Shown here in pieces: positions 9,530 through 19,345 of a stretch of DNA of 64,000 nt. Every line of letters begins with the position of its first letter. Position 1 is the first letter of the stretch. The stretch covers positions 868,001 through 932,000 of the forward strand of contig OX637357.1 of assembly GCA_951799405.1 (NCBI GenBank), given 5' to 3'. The translations under genes were made by a program, and so were the position numbers. The stretch comes from Agapetus fuscipes (lineage: Eukaryota; Arthropoda; Insecta; Trichoptera; Glossosomatidae). A model generated the notes under the pieces. That model worked only from the letters and a program-made list of their open reading frames with translations, ran no database searches and was not told the DNA's origin.

Positions 9530-10340
9530 GATACTTGGCACATGTTTACATTGATAATTTAAACATATTATTGTAGATTTTCGGCATCCATTTTTCGTAC
9601 ACCAGATTAAAAAGTATTATTTTATATTTTATTAAATTTTAGAGAGTGGGGGCGAGCCAGTACGGTTCATGATTAAATTACGTGCCTTTAGTTCCTACTT
9701 GACAGCGTATCGGTCGGTCGCCATACTTATAATATTTCGACAGCAGTATTTTTTTTAAGTTCGTGACAAAAAATATACAGTACATATATACAGTTTCTTA
9801 TCGACAATTGATTGTTTTAATTGGATTTACAATACGTGAAATTAAAAAAATATAAAAATACACATCTTGCAGCGTTGAAAAGGAATTAAAAAATAAATAA
9901 ACTCCGCGAGTGGTTTTGTTTGAAATTTTGATAAGTGAATTAGTTTAACACTCGCGACATTTGCAATGTTGTATTCAATTTTTGCTTCGAGGTGTTGAGA
10001 ATGAAATTGTACAATAAATCTAAAATAAAATTCAACAAATCACGAAGGGACTGTCTTAGGATGTCGCGGCTCAAATGAGTCTGTGATTTTTTTTTTTTTT
10101 GAAAGTTTTTGATTGTGGGTTTTTAAACAATAAAATAAAATAACTTTGCAGAATATATATTTTTGCAATTTCGACTTGTTTCCAAGCGAATGAGGGACGG
10201 CGATACGGCTTTGTCGCGCGTAAGTTCTTCTTTATTTTTATTTAAATTTACTTACTACTTATTTAATAAATAATAAATGGTTTCAAAATGTATTTTACAG
10301 CTATATCTAATTGACTGTTAATATGTGGGTACCTATATTA
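9530..10340. other. Apparently unique DNA
   Basis: About 800 bp with none of the window's repeat families. It has local GC-richer patches (for example near 9645-9725 and 10185-10220). It could be a host 5' region. Confidence 0.35.
10190..10219 (+). CDS. Possible first coding exon
   Basis: An ATG at 10190 opens MRDGDTALSR and meets a strong donor, CGC|GTAAGTTC, in phase 0 at 10220. It lies in repeat-free DNA. No partner exon is recognised, and the base at -3 is C, so this is only a candidate. It could equally be chance. Confidence 0.2.
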
Positions 10341-10353
10341 TACCTTAAGCCAG

Positions 10354-11010
10354 TAACGTTACTAAGCTACGCATACAGTGTAACTTCTTGTTGCGTTCTC
10401 CCCGAAGAATCGCATGTAACTGTAACTCTGTCGCCATTCCGCTAGGGGTGGCCAGAGCCTCTACAGAGCTGTCTCCATTTTTTCCTATCCTAACATACCT
10501 CTTTCAATTCATTTATATCCATCACCTTTTTCATGCATTTTCTTCTTTTACACTCGCTTTGTACATCCCATTCTTTCCACAAACAGATCACTCCATACTT
10601 TTCTCGGTCGTCCCTTACCTCTTTTTCGTTTCCCACTACTTATGTATACATACTTTGTCAGTCTATCATTATTCATTCTTTCCACATGCCCAAACCATCT
10701 CATCACATTATTTTGTACCTTAACTTTCACATCCTCTTTCAAATTAAATTCTTTCTTTACCCATGTGGCGAGTGGAACCTATTTATTATAAGTGGAAAGA
10801 TAGCTGGCCTTTCGCCAACCACTTCAGTTAAAGTGGGGGTCGGTACTCATTTCTTGTGAAGGCTGAGTAAACCTTGCCGGTACTTTTTTTTTGGGTTAGA
10901 AATAAAAACCAAAACGGGAATTTTTTCTGACCTCTCGTTGGGATTCGAACTCGAGCTCGCTGCATGGAATGCAAGCACTTTAGCTAGCAAAGGAGCTATT
11001 GACCGGACAA
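10354..11010 (-). mobile_element. SINE-C split by RTE-1
   Basis: The 3' part (10354-10417) and 5' part (10762-11010, up to the head GTCCGGTCAATAGCTC) belong to one SINE-C. The interruption is an RTE-1 end, and CATGT is repeated at both joints. Confidence 0.85.
10418..10761 (-). mobile_element. RTE-1 3' end nested in SINE-C
   Basis: On the - strand it encodes EDVKVKVQNNVMRWFGHVERMNNDRLT...KRGKGRPRKVW, the C-terminal block of RTE-like LINE proteins, with frame damage. It ends in the GGCCACCCCTAGCGGAATGG 3' UTR and a GTTACAGTTACA tail. Flanking CATGT (10413-10417, 10762-10766) is the target duplication. Confidence 0.85.
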
Positions 11011-11033
11011 TGTATTTTTAAATTTTGTACGTA

Positions 11034-11093
11034 TGTTGACTTGTATATTGGTATGAGGCTGATCACACATACTGAATGAATTGGTTCACTTTT
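11034..11093 (+). mobile_element. RTE-B head fragment
   Basis: GTTGACTTGTATATTGGTATGAGGCTGATCAC...GGTTCACTTT. Only the first ~60 bp remain before the HHL arm begins. Confidence 0.55.
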
Positions 11094-11635
11094 ATCGGGT
11101 TAGACCATGTTCTACTTTCAGTTATTTTGTCTGCCGACGTTTCATTCCCTCGAGCGGGGAACATTATCAAGGCTCGTAGCGACGGGGGACCTTTATCCTC
11201 CGTTTACTTTTTGCAACTTTTGAAATAGCAATCCATGGCTCATCCGCAGCCCACCGTGAATTTTCCAAACAACAAAATGATGATCCTTAGATCCGCCACG
11301 TATCAAATGATTTGAAATTTCAGCGTTACCTACAGAGTTGATGATTATTTTTATTATGGACTTTAATTGTGTCAGTACACTTAGGTACCTTCACGTGTTT
11401 CAATAAATTTATTTATTAAATAAAGTTGTAATCTTTCACTAACACTTTCGTGGTCGGTATTATATAATGCATTGTTTTTGTTGTTTTTCGGGTTATTTTT
11501 ATCTACAGGCGACCGAGGAGACAGCGAAGACGGCAGCGCCGTTATAACTCGCCTTGAAAATGCCTTCTACTCGTGGAGGCGAAACGTCGGCAGATAAAAA
11601 AGCTGCATGTAGACCATGGTGTAACCCGGAAAACA
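11094..11635. mobile_element. Wide HHL inverted pair
   Basis: The left arm (11094-11200) contains TCGGGTTAGACCATG...CTGCCGACGTTTCAT; the right arm (11545-11632) is its rough complement, GAAACGTCGGCAGATA...GACCATGGTGTAACCCGG. On the - strand the left arm reads CTTGATAATGTTCCCCG, then CGAGGGAATGAAACG. The middle holds a MITE-H remnant near 11235-11300 and AT-rich DNA. Confidence 0.55.
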
Positions 11636-11903
11636 ACAAAAACAATTCATTAAACGGATGTATGTTTGTCCTGTATAGACTCCTAAACTACTGAACAGAT
11701 TACGATGAAAATTATATGAGTTATTGTGTACATTCCAACTTAGTCTTCTATGAAAATAAAACTGGAGCAATAAAGGAAATGTGAGCAGAAATATGCCTAT
11801 TTTCACCTTATGACAGGGAGATTCCTAGACTAAAATAAGTGGAAACACTTCAATGGATATAGTGGCCATCCCTAAAATAATAGCGGCATGATACAATAAC
11901 ATT

Positions 11904-11931
11904 ACCTAACCTAACCTAACCTAACCTAACT
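11904..11931. repeat. Interstitial telomere-type (CCTAA)n
   Basis: Five perfect CCTAA units in a row. TTAGG is the canonical insect telomere repeat. It abuts the 5' end of the next SINE-A with a short GACCTAG-like joint. Confidence 0.9.
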
Positions 11932-11937
11932 AGGTCC

Positions 11938-12242
11938 GACCGGTCCGTGGTTCAGGTGGTAAAACTTCGGACTCGTAACTGGAAGGTCGTGGGTTCGAAT
12001 CCCGGCGGAGCACAAAAAATATACCATTTATATTTTCAAATTTGCTCTTCGCTGGGTTGAAAAATTCATAAACCTTTACCAAAGACCGGTCATCAAAAGG
12101 TCCATCCAGCCTTACAACAACTGGGTCTTGCTTGAGAATTGGCGCTTTCTTCAGCGACGACCAAGCTCGCAGAGGGCTCTTGAGGTGTGATACACACAAA
12201 AACAGCGCTCACCAAATAAATCAGCCTAATTTAATTTTTTTT
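11938..12242 (+). mobile_element. SINE-A1 full-length copy
   Basis: GACCGGTCCGTGGTTCAG head, GGACTCGTAACTGG, GGTTCGAATCCCGGCGGAGC, full body and A1 tail to the T run at 12240. Confidence 0.9.
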
Positions 12243-12250
12243 TAGGACCC

Positions 12251-12429
12251 TGAGTACGAGTTTTTTTCACTTAACTCGAAGTATTGTGTATTCGAGAAAA
12301 ATGTATGTGATCTTGTAAAGCACCCTAAAAAAGGTTTCGATACTTGTTTTGCCAGAGGTGCTATACAAGCTCACATACATTTTTCTCGAATACTCAATAC
12401 TTCGAGTAAAGTGAAAAAACTCGTACTCA
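12251..12429. mobile_element. Foldback MITE with ~60-bp arms
   Basis: TGAGTACGAGTTTTTTTCAC...ATGTATGTGA is inverted as TCACATACAT...CTCGTACTCA. A loop of about 65 bp separates the arms. No target duplication was recognised. Confidence 0.75.
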
Positions 12430-12436
12430 TGGTACA

Positions 12437-12606
12437 GGGCTGGAAGTCTCGTCACCGCGGTAATTCTTACCTACCGAATAAGGGTAATATTTGTATGAAG
12501 ACATGCCAATCCAAGATGGCCGCAAGTGAACAGCTGATTAGTATTCATACAAATATTACCGATATTCGGTAGGTAAGAATTACCGTGGTGATGAGACTTC
12601 CAGCCC
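12437..12606. mobile_element. Second foldback MITE with ~62-bp arms
   Basis: GGGCTGGAAGTCTCGTCACC...TTTGTATGAA is inverted as TTCATACAAA...GAGACTTCCAGCCC. Only a few mismatches separate the arms. It begins eight bases after the previous foldback ends. Confidence 0.8.
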
Positions 12607-12637
12607 AGATGAGCCACCACAAGGGGTGGCAGGCAGC

Positions 12638-12693
12638 AACTCTTACCGCCTTTCCCTGAAACAGTGACATTGGCAAAAGTGAACCAATTTGAG
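12638..12693 (-). mobile_element. RTE-B internal scrap
   Basis: AACTCTTACCGCC...CCTGAAACAGTGACATTGGC...GTGAACC is the middle of RTE-B on the - strand. Confidence 0.6.
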
Positions 12694-13108
12694 GTTAGAT
12701 TCATAATTAACCTGCAAGTTAATGAATATGTTTTTTAAATACGTTATAAACTAATAATAATCGTAAATTCAAGCTATTGTATAACTTTTATCTTTTTTTT
12801 TTAAATTGATAACTGCCATATTGTTTTGTCATTGATAACTGTATTGTGGATTAATTTATTCTCATTTATTTATTTTTAAATTATCTTTATACAAAACAAG
12901 ATACCCACGTTCCAACACAATCGAAAATTGTATCTTAAAAATTAACATATACCTTTTTCTTCGTCTTCTTTTTACCGTCCATGAATTAAAGTGTTTCAAT
13001 CATGAATCTATAAGTTCACTTTTCAGAATCAAATCTAAACATGACCGTACCTGTACATAGTTTTCGCTTGCACATGCTGCATATGTGCATCCTAATAATA
13101 AAATACTT

Positions 13109-13346
13109 ATGTGTAATCTAAGTTGCAAGGATATGTTAATTTAAAGCTCATATGTATGCCCACAAACCAACACGTGTAGTTCGCGCTTACAAATGCTAAA
13201 TGTGTACTTACAAATAAAATCCAAACCTCAAATCAACATAAGCCCCACAATTTTACCGACCTTCCCTGACACAGGGGTGACATTGGCAAAGTGAACCATA
13301 TTTTACAGTATGGGTGGTCAGCCTCATACCAACCTATAAGTCAAGG
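13109..13346 (-). mobile_element. RTE-B copy
   Basis: TGTAATCTAAGTTGCAAGG to CCAACCTATAAGTCAAGG. It belongs to the variant with GCTGAATGTGTACTTACAAA-type interior. A second diverged scrap of the same interior lies at about 13060-13108. Confidence 0.8.
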
Positions 13347-13386
13347 TGCAGTTTTTATAAAATTACTTAAATACTCGCTACAACTG

Positions 13387-13605
13387 TAACTGTTACTCTG
13401 TCGCCATTCCGCTAGGGGTGGCCAGAGCCTCTGCAGAGCTGCCTCAATTTCTTCCTATTCTTACACACCTCTTTCAATTCATTCATATCCATCCCATTTT
13501 TCATGCATTTTCTTCTTTTACGCTCACTTTGTACATCCCATTTTTTCACAATCTCCTCAATCTGATCACTCCATACTTTTCTCGGTAGTCCCTTACCTCA
13601 TTTGT
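13387..13605 (-). mobile_element. RTE-1 3' end, left half of inverted pair
   Basis: TGTTACTCTGTCGCCATTCC...CTTTTCTCGGTAGTCCC is the RTE-1 3' UTR and RGRPRK coding end on the - strand. A + copy follows at 13763. Confidence 0.8.
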
Positions 13606-13762
13606 TTTTCAATTCATGTTATTGCACTACGAATATGTACCTAGTTAGTTGTCTTTGTCTGTGTGAGTTAATAATTAAGTCTGTGAGTCTCTCTAGAAAT
13701 AAATAGATGTTAGGCACTTATATAATGTGTATTTGACATTGATTTGTATTGTTCGAGATAGC

Positions 13763-14076
13763 TCTTAACGAGGATGTGAAAGTTAAGGTATAAAAGAATG
13801 TGATGAGATGGTTTGGGCATGTGGAAAGAATGAATGATGATAGACTGACAAAGTACGTATGCAAAGAAAGTGTGAAAGGAAAAAGAGGGAAGGGACGACC
13901 GAGAAAAGTATGGAGTGATCAGATGGGATATACAAAGTGAGTGTAAAAGAAGAAAATGCATGAAAAAGGTGATGGATATGAATGAATTGAAAGAGGTATG
14001 TAAGGATAGGAAAAAATGGAGGCAGCTCTGCAGAGGCTCTGGCCACCCCTAGCGGAATGGCGACAGAGTTACAGTT
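13763..14076 (+). mobile_element. RTE-1 3' end, right half of inverted pair
   Basis: Encodes in pieces EDVKVKV, RWFGHVERMNDDRLTKY and KRGKGRPRKVWSDQ, then KKWRQLCRGSGHP and a stop. The tail is GGCGACAGAGTTACAG. With 13387-13605 it forms a ~150-bp-spaced inverted repeat. Confidence 0.85.
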
Positions 14077-14181
14077 CAGAGGTAGCTCGAGTGTTTGGTC
14101 CGATGTTCTAGTAAAGTCTCGCATGTATCAATTCCCAGTGCTTCGAAAATGATCTAGATTATTATTATTATTTTTTAAGAA

Positions 14182-14230
14182 AACGTGTGCGGGAGACTCA
14201 ATAGATTTCAGAGACTCTAGGGATCTAAAA
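14182..14230 (-). mobile_element. SINE-A2 tail scrap
   Basis: GTGTGCGGGAGACTCAATAG...GAGACTCTAGGGATCT is the A2 tail alone. Confidence 0.55.
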
Positions 14231-14619
14231 AAAAATTTTTATGGTCTATTAAAAAATAAGGGCAAAAACTCTCTGAAGCTTGAGAAGTCAACCGAACTTT
14301 GTATTGCGCAGGTGTAAAGTAACTCTGTGTCCGAACCGAATCTGAAATAAATTTAACCCGCGTAAAAACCAGTGGCGTACATCTCATACATGCACATGCG
14401 CCTAATAGGTAGGCAATGTATGGTAAAAAACGCATTTAAAAGCTTGATATTGAGATTTTAAATTCTAAATTAAAGTTCGATTGGAGCCATCGTTAGCACT
14501 TTAGTCAATTTCAAATGAATTATTTAAAAGAATAGTAGAAAATATTTATTTTAAAAATTATCCTATACCCTATGCACGCGCCTGGTAAAAACGTACAACA
14601 TTATTTTTCATCATCATCA
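14231..14619. other. No recognisable feature
   Basis: AT-rich sequence without known repeats or a plausible exon. Confidence 0.35.
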
Positions 14620-15110
14620 GTTCCTTGACTTATAGGTTGGTATGAGGCTGACCACCCATACTGTAAAAAAAATGTTCACTTTGCCAATGTCACCCCTGTT
14701 TCGGGGAAGGACGGCAAGAGTTGCAGGGTGTATGTCCATTTGAGATTTGGTTTTTATGTTGTAGGTTCACATGAGGCATGTGCAAGCGCGAACTTGTACG
14801 TGTCTGGTTGTGAGAATGCATGTAATGTGAATCTCCAATGCAACATATCTTTGCAACTTAGAATAGATTAGAATAGAATAGATATGAGGCTGACCACCCA
14901 TACTGTAAAAAAAAAGTTCAATTTTGTCAATGTCATCGCTGTTTCAGGGAGCTCGGCAAAAGTTGCACGGCTTATGTTCATTTGAGATCGTGTTTTTATG
15001 TTGCAAGTCCACAGGCAGCGTTTGTTAGCGCGAAATTACACGTGTCTGTTTGTGGGCATGCATTTAATATAAATCTGAAATTTTAAATGCAACTAAGATT
15101 ATAGAATATA
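14620..15110 (+). mobile_element. Tandem pair of RTE-B copies
   Basis: The first copy (14620-14882) is complete and ends in AGATTAGAATAGAATAG. The second (14883-15110) starts at ATGAGGCTGACCACCC, lacking the first ~25 bp. They are clearly diverged subtypes, so this is a second insertion into the tail rather than a recent duplication. Confidence 0.85.
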
Positions 15111-15462
15111 GTAGAGAAGTTATAGAGTGGGTATTACAGTTAGGTAAACTAAATTATATCAAAATTGAATAAAAAATCAATAGACGAAACAAATGGGAGA
15201 GATTAATAATTGTATTATCAAATATTAATGAATATAATATGCTTGTGACCTTAGAGAGGCCATATTTATTAGTTCACCTGTCCATTAGATAGTTGGTATT
15301 AATGTTTTTTTTAAAAGATAACAAAGCTTGCGAAGAATGCTTCTTTAATGAAATCTAATTACAAATGAGGCACGCACATTAGGCATTAACAAAAAAGTTG
15401 TGACGTTAGACGGCGAGTTGCTAAGGAATAGGCTAGCTAATATTCTGTTGTTGATTGCTATC

Positions 15463-15614
15463 TATAATCTAAGTTGCAAGGATATATTAACATTTAAAGC
15501 TCTCAAATGCGTGCCCACAAATAAACACGTGTAGTTCGCGCTTACAAATGCTGAATGTGTACTCTCAAATAAAATCAAAACCTCAAATGAACATAAGCCC
15601 AACAACTTTTGCCG
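15463..15614 (-). mobile_element. RTE-B, 5'-truncated
   Basis: ATAATCTAAGTTGCAAGG to AACAACTTTTGCCG; its head side is replaced by a SINE-A fragment. Confidence 0.75.
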
Positions 15615-15617
15615 GTT

Positions 15618-15860
15618 TTTGGTCTGATTTATTTGGTGGGCGCTGCTTTTGTGTGAATCACACCTCAAGAGCCCTCTGCTAGCTTAGTCGTCGCTTTATA
15701 TAGCAACTAAGCAGCATAATATATTCCGGCCTTTGATAATAGTATCTATATGATTTTTTCAACCCAAAGAGCGTATTTGAAAAGTCAAAGAAAAATTATT
15801 GTGCTTCGACCGGAATCGAACTCACGAAATCCTGAATACGAGTCCTGATGGGTTAACCAC
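15618..15860 (-). mobile_element. Degenerate SINE-A1
   Basis: The tail GTGGGCGCTGCTTTTGTGTG and CTCAAGAGCCCTCTGC are clear. The middle is partly deleted. The head side is only approximate (GGAATCGAACTCAC). Confidence 0.6.
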
Positions 15861-15892
15861 CAAAACGGTGTTAAGCACCCTGTGACTGCCTG

Positions 15893-16242
15893 TAACGCAA
15901 CGCAAAAAAGTAACTAAACTACACATATAGTGTAACTTCTTGCCTGCGTTATACCCGAAGGGGTCGCATGTGGCAAGTTGAATCTAATTATTTTTACTGG
16001 TCAGGGGGCCGGCCTCACGGCAACCACTTCAGTTGAAGTGGGGGTTTCCCAGCTCCTAAGGGCGCTGGAACTCATTTCTTGTGAAGGCTGAGTAAACCTT
16101 GCCAGTATTTTAGATTGGGCTTAATATAAACACCGGAATCGGAAATCATTTCTGACACGCTCGGTGGGATTCGAACCCGGGCTCTCGGTAAGGAATGTGA
16201 GCACTCTGCCAACGTGCTGCCATCTGAGCTATCGACTACAAG
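15893..16242 (-). mobile_element. SINE-C full-length copy
   Basis: From the 3' end AACGCAACGCAAAAAAGTAAC through CGAAGGGGTCGCATGTGGC, GGCCGGCC, AAGTGGGGGTTTCCCAGC to the tRNA-like head (GGGATTCGAACCCGGGCTC, GAGCTATCGACT). Confidence 0.85.
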
Positions 16243-16439
16243 AGAGTATAAAACTATTTGATGTCTCCTCTGAACATTCGACATAATATTTAGTAAGTTG
16301 TTATTTTATTTATATCAGTGACCAGGTATGTTTGTAGGCAATTATAATAATTAAATAAAACCAGTGGAGCATAACATTTTATCTACGAAAACATAAAAAA
16401 ATTGCTTCCTATTTAAACTTACCTTTTATAGGTATCTGA

Positions 16440-16600
16440 AGCGCTATTCTGCTAAATTCCTTACGACCTAAGGCGCGAGCTGGTGATTCGTGTGCAAAAA
16501 AAAGATGTACTGTGATACCTAACGTAAATTTTCCATACAAAAAAACGATGATCCATGGATGAGCTGTGCATGAAATCTTTTGTGAATAACACTGTAAGAA
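16440..16600. mobile_element. MITE-G end joined to MITE-H remnant
   Basis: GAAGCGCTATTCTGCTAAAT is the MITE-G terminus (compare 49973-50147). From about 16530 the sequence GTAAATTTTCCATAC...ATGATCCATGG is MITE-H-like. Confidence 0.5.
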
Positions 16601-16904
16601 TCTACATGTATTAGAATTAAGAAATTAAATGTATCAAAAATTGTTCATCAAATAAAAAAAGATTAAGAAGCGCCTCATTTTGGATAAGACTGAGCGGACC
16701 TTTCTAACCGGTCTTGGCTTTCAAGAAAGGTTTACAGAAACTGCGTCTCTACCACGCAGATCAAAATTGAAATTAAATTGATGATATTATTTTAATTGTT
16801 TGAGAACATATCTCAATAACGCGAAGGTCAAAAACCCGATAAACTTATCAAAATACACATAAAGTTTATTACATAATGTCAAAAATAAAAATTCAATCGA
16901 CATA

Positions 16905-17117
16905 CCGTCCTCCCAGTGCTTGTTTGGCTCTTCTACCATTTGATTCAAAGATGACCTTTTAATGTAATGGTCTTAAGAATCACATTCTACACAATCTGAG
17001 CTAAAAAAATGTAAGACACGATAATGTAAAATCAATTACCAGTTTTCATAAGACACAAACATTGCTCATGTGGAAGTATCTCTGATGAACATGAGACAAA
17101 CAAGCACTACCGTGACG
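16905..17117. mobile_element. MITE-C, diverged copy
   Basis: AGTGCTTGTTTGGCTC at the left and GACAAACAAGCACT at the right are inverted. The interior shares CACAATCTGAGCTAA and CATTGCTCATGTG with 3766-4020. Confidence 0.7.
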
Positions 17118-17139
17118 ATTCCGTTTCGGTCGATAGATT

Positions 17140-17585
17140 TGTCTTGTCTTGTCTTGTATCCTGCCGCCATTCCTCTAGGGGGGGGGGCAGTACCTCTACA
17201 CAAGTGCCTCCACTTGACTCTGTCCTTGCATACTTCTTTCATCTCATCTAGTTTCATCACTCTTTCATGCACGCTCTTCTCTTGTTTCTCTATTTCTCTA
17301 TTACATTCCGTGTATAGGTACACTTTTTTTGTCAGTCGGTCTTCATTCATCCTTTCAATATGTCCAAACCATCACATCACACTTCTTTGAACTTTCACTT
17401 TCACGCTTCCTTTTACTCCGCATTCATTCAGAACCCATTCGTTTCTCACTCTATCTTTCAGTGTTTATCCTGTCATACTTCTCAAATGAGCCATTTCTAC
17501 GGTGCACACCATATTTACTTATATTTCATTCACCGTCCACGACTCGCTTCCATACATCAGGGTCGGCAACAATGTAAAATTGTGT
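17140..17585 (-). mobile_element. RTE-2 3' end
   Basis: On the - strand it encodes the same C-terminal block as 48234-48760, with frame damage. It ends in GGCGGCAGGATAC and (ACAAG)n, which appears here as GTCTTGTCTTGTCTTGTATC. The 3' UTR has a run of nine G/C in place of GGGTGG. Confidence 0.85.
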
Positions 17586-17758
17586 AACATCATTTTCATT
17601 TTGATTTCATTTTCAACAGTACAAATGAAATGATTGAGTAGGAGAGCTCTGAAGAAGCTACTCGTGGTATTGTAACGCAACGTAGGCAAGCAGAAAAATC
17701 AATGGACCATGGTCAAGACGCGGAAGTGCAATATCGATGAAAAATTGTCACAGTGAAA

Positions 17759-17822
17759 TTGGGCGTAGCCTAGTGGTTATAACCTCAGATTACTAATTAG
17801 AAAGGCAGTGGTTCGAATGCCA
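17759..17822 (+). mobile_element. tRNA-like SINE head of another family
   Basis: GGGCGTAGCCTAGTGGTTAT...GGTTCGAATGCC has A-box and B-box spacing of a tRNA. It is cut by an RTE-B tail. The acceptor ends do not pair, so it is not a functional tRNA gene. Confidence 0.5.
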
Positions 17823-18434
17823 ATCTATCTACAATCTAAGTTGCAAAGATATACATATTAACATTTAAAATTAATATTAAATGCATTCTCACAAGCAGAC
17901 ACGTGTTAGTTCGCGCTTACAAATGCTGAATGTGTACTTACAAATTAAAATCCAAACCTCAAAATATGAACATCAACCTTTTGACAATTATATTAATTTT
18001 CGGATATTTAACGATCCGTTCGGTGAGAACTTACATTATTCTTAACGTTTCGTCAGCGACGTAGCCGACGTCTTCAGGAGAACATCCTATCTGTACGGCG
18101 ACTGAGGATGAACTGAATTTGAAAAACACTTTGTCACAAATCACTGACTACCTTTCTGACAAAGTGTTTTTCAAATTCAGTTCATCCTCAGTCGCCGTAC
18201 AGATAGGATGTTCTCCTGAAGACGTCGGCTACGTCGCTGACGAAACGTAGAGAATACGAGTAATGTAAGTTCTCACCGAACGGTTCGTTAAATATCCGAA
18301 AATTAATATAATTGTCAAGATGTCAAACGACCGTAATTCTAACTTAAACCTAACTGAACATCAACCATTCAAATTTTCCGACCTTCTCTCATACAGGGGC
18401 GGATCAGCCTCATACCATCCTATAAGTCAAGGAA
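17823..18434 (-). mobile_element. RTE-B split by foldback element
   Basis: The 3' part (17823-17978) and 5' part (18355-18434, ending ATAAGTCAAGGAA) form one copy. TGAACATCAACC is present at both joints (17967-17978, 18355-18366). Confidence 0.8.
17979..18354. mobile_element. 376-bp foldback element with HHL arms
   Basis: The left arm (about 17982-18136) and right arm (18157-18318) are nearly perfect complements; about 20 bp separates them. Each arm carries CTCCTGAAGACGTCGGC, a short loop, then GCTGACGAAACGT. GTCGGC and GCTGAC can form a 6-bp stem between CTGAAGA and GAAAC, the layout of a hammerhead core with one extra base. A 12-bp duplication flanks the insertion. No protein is encoded. 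Confidence 0.8.
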
Positions 18435-18660
18435 TTGGTATTGGAAAAGATTAAAAAAATGTTTATTCTCAAAAATACATTTTTTTCTGTCGGTCCCAAA
18501 TCATAGTGTCTAAAAGTTTGACTCGGCGTTCATAAGAAATGGGAACCTACTCCCTCGCGAGCAGAGGTAGGTACCCTCACTTCCAGTTTAGTGTTTGGGT
18601 GTAATGCTGGCCAATCACACACGCAAGACCCAGTTGCTATTAGGCTGGATGGACTTTACG

Positions 18661-18798
18661 ACCTTAAAGCGAGGAGATAGCGATTCGTGTCCAAAAATAA
18701 GGTGTACCTACTGTGATTTTTTATCTATCTTTCGTAAGCGCTAGCAAGCTCCGACTTTGATTGATATCCAAAATGTAAGGAATCCAGCAGAATGGCGC
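18661..18798. mobile_element. MITE-G inside SINE-A
   Basis: TTACGACCTTAAAGCGAGG...GGAATCCAGCAGAATGGCGC matches the interior and right end of 49973-50147 in inverted orientation. The left terminus is shortened. Confidence 0.65.
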
Positions 18799-18875
18799 TT
18801 CAGGTGACTTGTCTTTGGAAAACGCATTTGATATTTTCAATCCAGGGAAGAGCATATTTCAAAATTAAATTATTA

Positions 18876-19279
18876 TGAAAGAAGTATGTAAGGATAGAAA
18901 GAAATGGCGGTTGATCTGTAATGTTGGCGGCTAGGGTTTATAAAAGTGAAATTGGTTTTATGATTTAGTTTTTTTGTATTATATTGTTTATTGATTTAAA
19001 AAAATGTAATTTGTGATGTTTGTGCCTTGACTTATAGGTTGGTATGCGGCTGACCACCCATAATATAAAAATTGGTTCACTTTGCCAATGTCACCCCTGT
19101 TTCAGGGAAGGACGGGAAGAGTTGCAGGGCTTATGTTCATTTGAGATTGGGTTTTTATAATGTAGGTCCACATGCGGCATGTGTTAGCGCGAAATTATAC
19201 ATGTCTGCTTGTGGGAATGCATTTAATATAAATCTTAAATGATATATATCTTTGCAGCTTAGATTAGATTAGATTAGAT
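18876..19279 (+). mobile_element. RTE-B copy reaching the LINE ORF end
   Basis: Starts with ATGAAAGAAGTATGTAAGG and encodes MKEVCKDRKKWRLICNVGG before a stop at TAG. The 3' UTR follows and then the standard RTE-B head, body and (GATTA)n tail. This copy proves that RTE-B is the 3' end of an RTE-like LINE. Confidence 0.85.
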
Positions 19280-19345
19280 CCTTCAATCAAACCCACGACC
19301 TTCTGATTACGAGTCCGTAGCGTAAACCACTAGACTACTCTTGGC

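Larger units (their letters stand above)
18617..19345 (-). mobile_element. SINE-A in three pieces
   Basis: The pieces are 18617-18660 (AGACCCAGTTGCTATTAGGC), 18799-18862 (GTCTTTGGAAAACGC...AGAGCATATTT) and 19280-19345 (the head side, CCACGACCTTCTGATTACG...CTAGACTAC). They are separated by MITE-G and by a long RTE-B insertion. Confidence 0.6.

Noticed and set aside
10388..10859. Serine/phenylalanine-rich frames of ~110 codons
   Set aside because: They are antisense shadows of the RTE-1 coding end and SINE-C; the same frames recur at 13783 and 44125 where RTE-1 recurs.
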